A DNA stretch of 6,102 nt, taken from Peptostreptococcaceae bacterium (lineage in GTDB: Bacteria; Bacillota_A; Clostridia; Peptostreptococcales; Anaerovoracaceae). Of the stretch, positions 5,748-6,102 are shown piece by piece. The notes beneath the pieces are model-generated. The model was not told where the DNA came from. It ran no database searches and saw only the letters and a list, made by a program, of their open reading frames with translations. Each line of letters opens with the position of its first letter. The stretch's first letter is position 1. The translations under genes and the position numbers were made by a program. The stretch covers positions 1 to 6,102 of the forward strand of contig JAENWH010000127.1 in the NCBI GenBank assembly GCA_016650135.1, read 5' to 3'.

Positions 5748-6102
5748 TCACAAGAGAATCTTACCCATCACCACCGGGTGCCTAGCTCCAGTAGCCCCAA
5801 CAAGGGTGTTGGTCCTGCCACAAACTGCCTCATTTGCAAGAATAGCAAAGGCAACAGCCTCCTTGCTGTCACTGTTAAAGCCAAGGTCTTCCTGGGTCAG
5901 CACCTCAGTATCTTGCAGGAGACGCCTGAGAGCAGAAAGCAAGGTCATGTTATGACTGCCACCCCCACTGACGACAAGGCGCTCTGGCATGGTTTTGGCG
6001 AAACGCTCCAAGCCCCTGAGCACACACAGGGCGGTATACTCGGTAACCGTTGCTAGAAGGTCAAGCTCAGAGAGCGAGAGACTCTCCCGTTTCTTTTCCA
6101 GA
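5748..6102 (-). CDS. anmK: Anhydro-N-acetylmuramic acid kinase, C-terminal part (runs off right edge)
   Basis: The frame is open from the right edge to a TGA at 5750-5748 and encodes the last 117 residues of a protein normally about 370 long. Matches to the AnmK C-terminus, in order, are DLLATVTEYTAL, the phosphate/sugar-binding VVSGGGSHN, TEVLTQEDLGFNSDSKEAVAF (compare the E. coli 'GDDMEALAFA' block) and a terminal VGATGARHPVVMG. The enzyme cleaves and phosphorylates 1,6-anhydro-MurNAc with ATP to give MurNAc-6-phosphate in wall recycling. The internal GTG at 6023 is not the real start, because homologous sequence continues upstream to the edge. A hand count of 5761-6000 gives 131 G/C in 240 (about 55%), and none of its 21 leucine codons is TTA, unlike the downstream genes. 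It probably has its own transcription unit, separated from the import operon by the leader region. Confidence 0.93.
   Translation of the reverse strand, partial: LEKKRESLSLSELDLLATVTEYTALCVLRGLERFAKTMPERLVVSGGGSHNMTLLSALRRLLQDTEVLTQEDLGFNSDSKEAVAFAILANEAVCGRTNTLVGATGARHPVVMGKILL

Noticed and set aside
5702..5750. Intrinsic terminator after anmK
   Set aside because: The hairpin right after the stop (TGAAAA-ATA-TTTTCA) is all A/T except its end pairs and the T-tract is about 30 nt away, so it does not meet terminator criteria.
5731..6056. Plus-strand open frames opposite anmK
   Set aside because: They mirror the conserved AnmK coding frame and show no domain of their own.

Overview
The window reads as part of a bacterial gene cluster for taking up and dismantling peptidoglycan amino sugars. 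Every gene is on the minus strand, so transcription runs from the right edge to the left. Most of it is AT-rich with strong GGAGG-type ribosome binding sites. The solute-binding protein has an N-terminus ending in 'GSGQQE', a style common in Spirochaetia (Spirochaeta, Sphaerochaeta, Treponema relatives). A spirochaete is therefore my best guess, and a Clostridium- or Paenibacillus-like Firmicute is the main alternative. The organism is inferred, not shown.

Layout in transcription order: (1) 6102-5748, the C-terminal 117 residues of anhydro-N-acetylmuramic acid kinase (AnmK), clearly richer in GC than most of what follows. (2) 5747-5567, a non-coding gap with a good candidate promoter (TATAAT box at 5671-5676) and possible leader structure. 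(3) 5566-5492, an undescribed 24-residue hydrophobic small ORF with a strong Shine-Dalgarno; its stop codon lies beside the ribosome binding site of the next gene. (4) 5482-4793, a PIG-L-family (LmbE-like) N-deacetylase. (5) 4800-3850 and 3850-2975, two permeases of an LplB/YtcP-type carbohydrate ABC importer, each start overlapping the previous stop. (6) 2905-1331, the matching LipO-like extracellular solute-binding protein. (7) 1260-307, a tandem-GNAT acetyltransferase resembling glucosaminide N-acetyltransferase GlmA. (8) 297-1, the first 99 residues of a NamZ/DUF1343 exo-beta-N-acetylmuramidase, cut by the window edge.

Working model (inference): the importer brings in amino-sugar oligosaccharides, probably GlcNAc-MurNAc-type wall fragments, using an ATPase encoded elsewhere. 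NamZ has no signal peptide and would release MurNAc in the cytoplasm. The GNAT would restore N-acetyl groups on de-N-acetylated sugars, and the PIG-L enzyme would remove acetyl groups from some intermediate. AnmK would phosphorylate anhydro-MurNAc to MurNAc-6-phosphate for later etherase cleavage. The most unusual points are the apparently dedicated importer in a NamZ/AnmK cluster, a PIG-L protein whose usual catalytic aspartate is glycine, and the hidden small ORF at the head of the operon.
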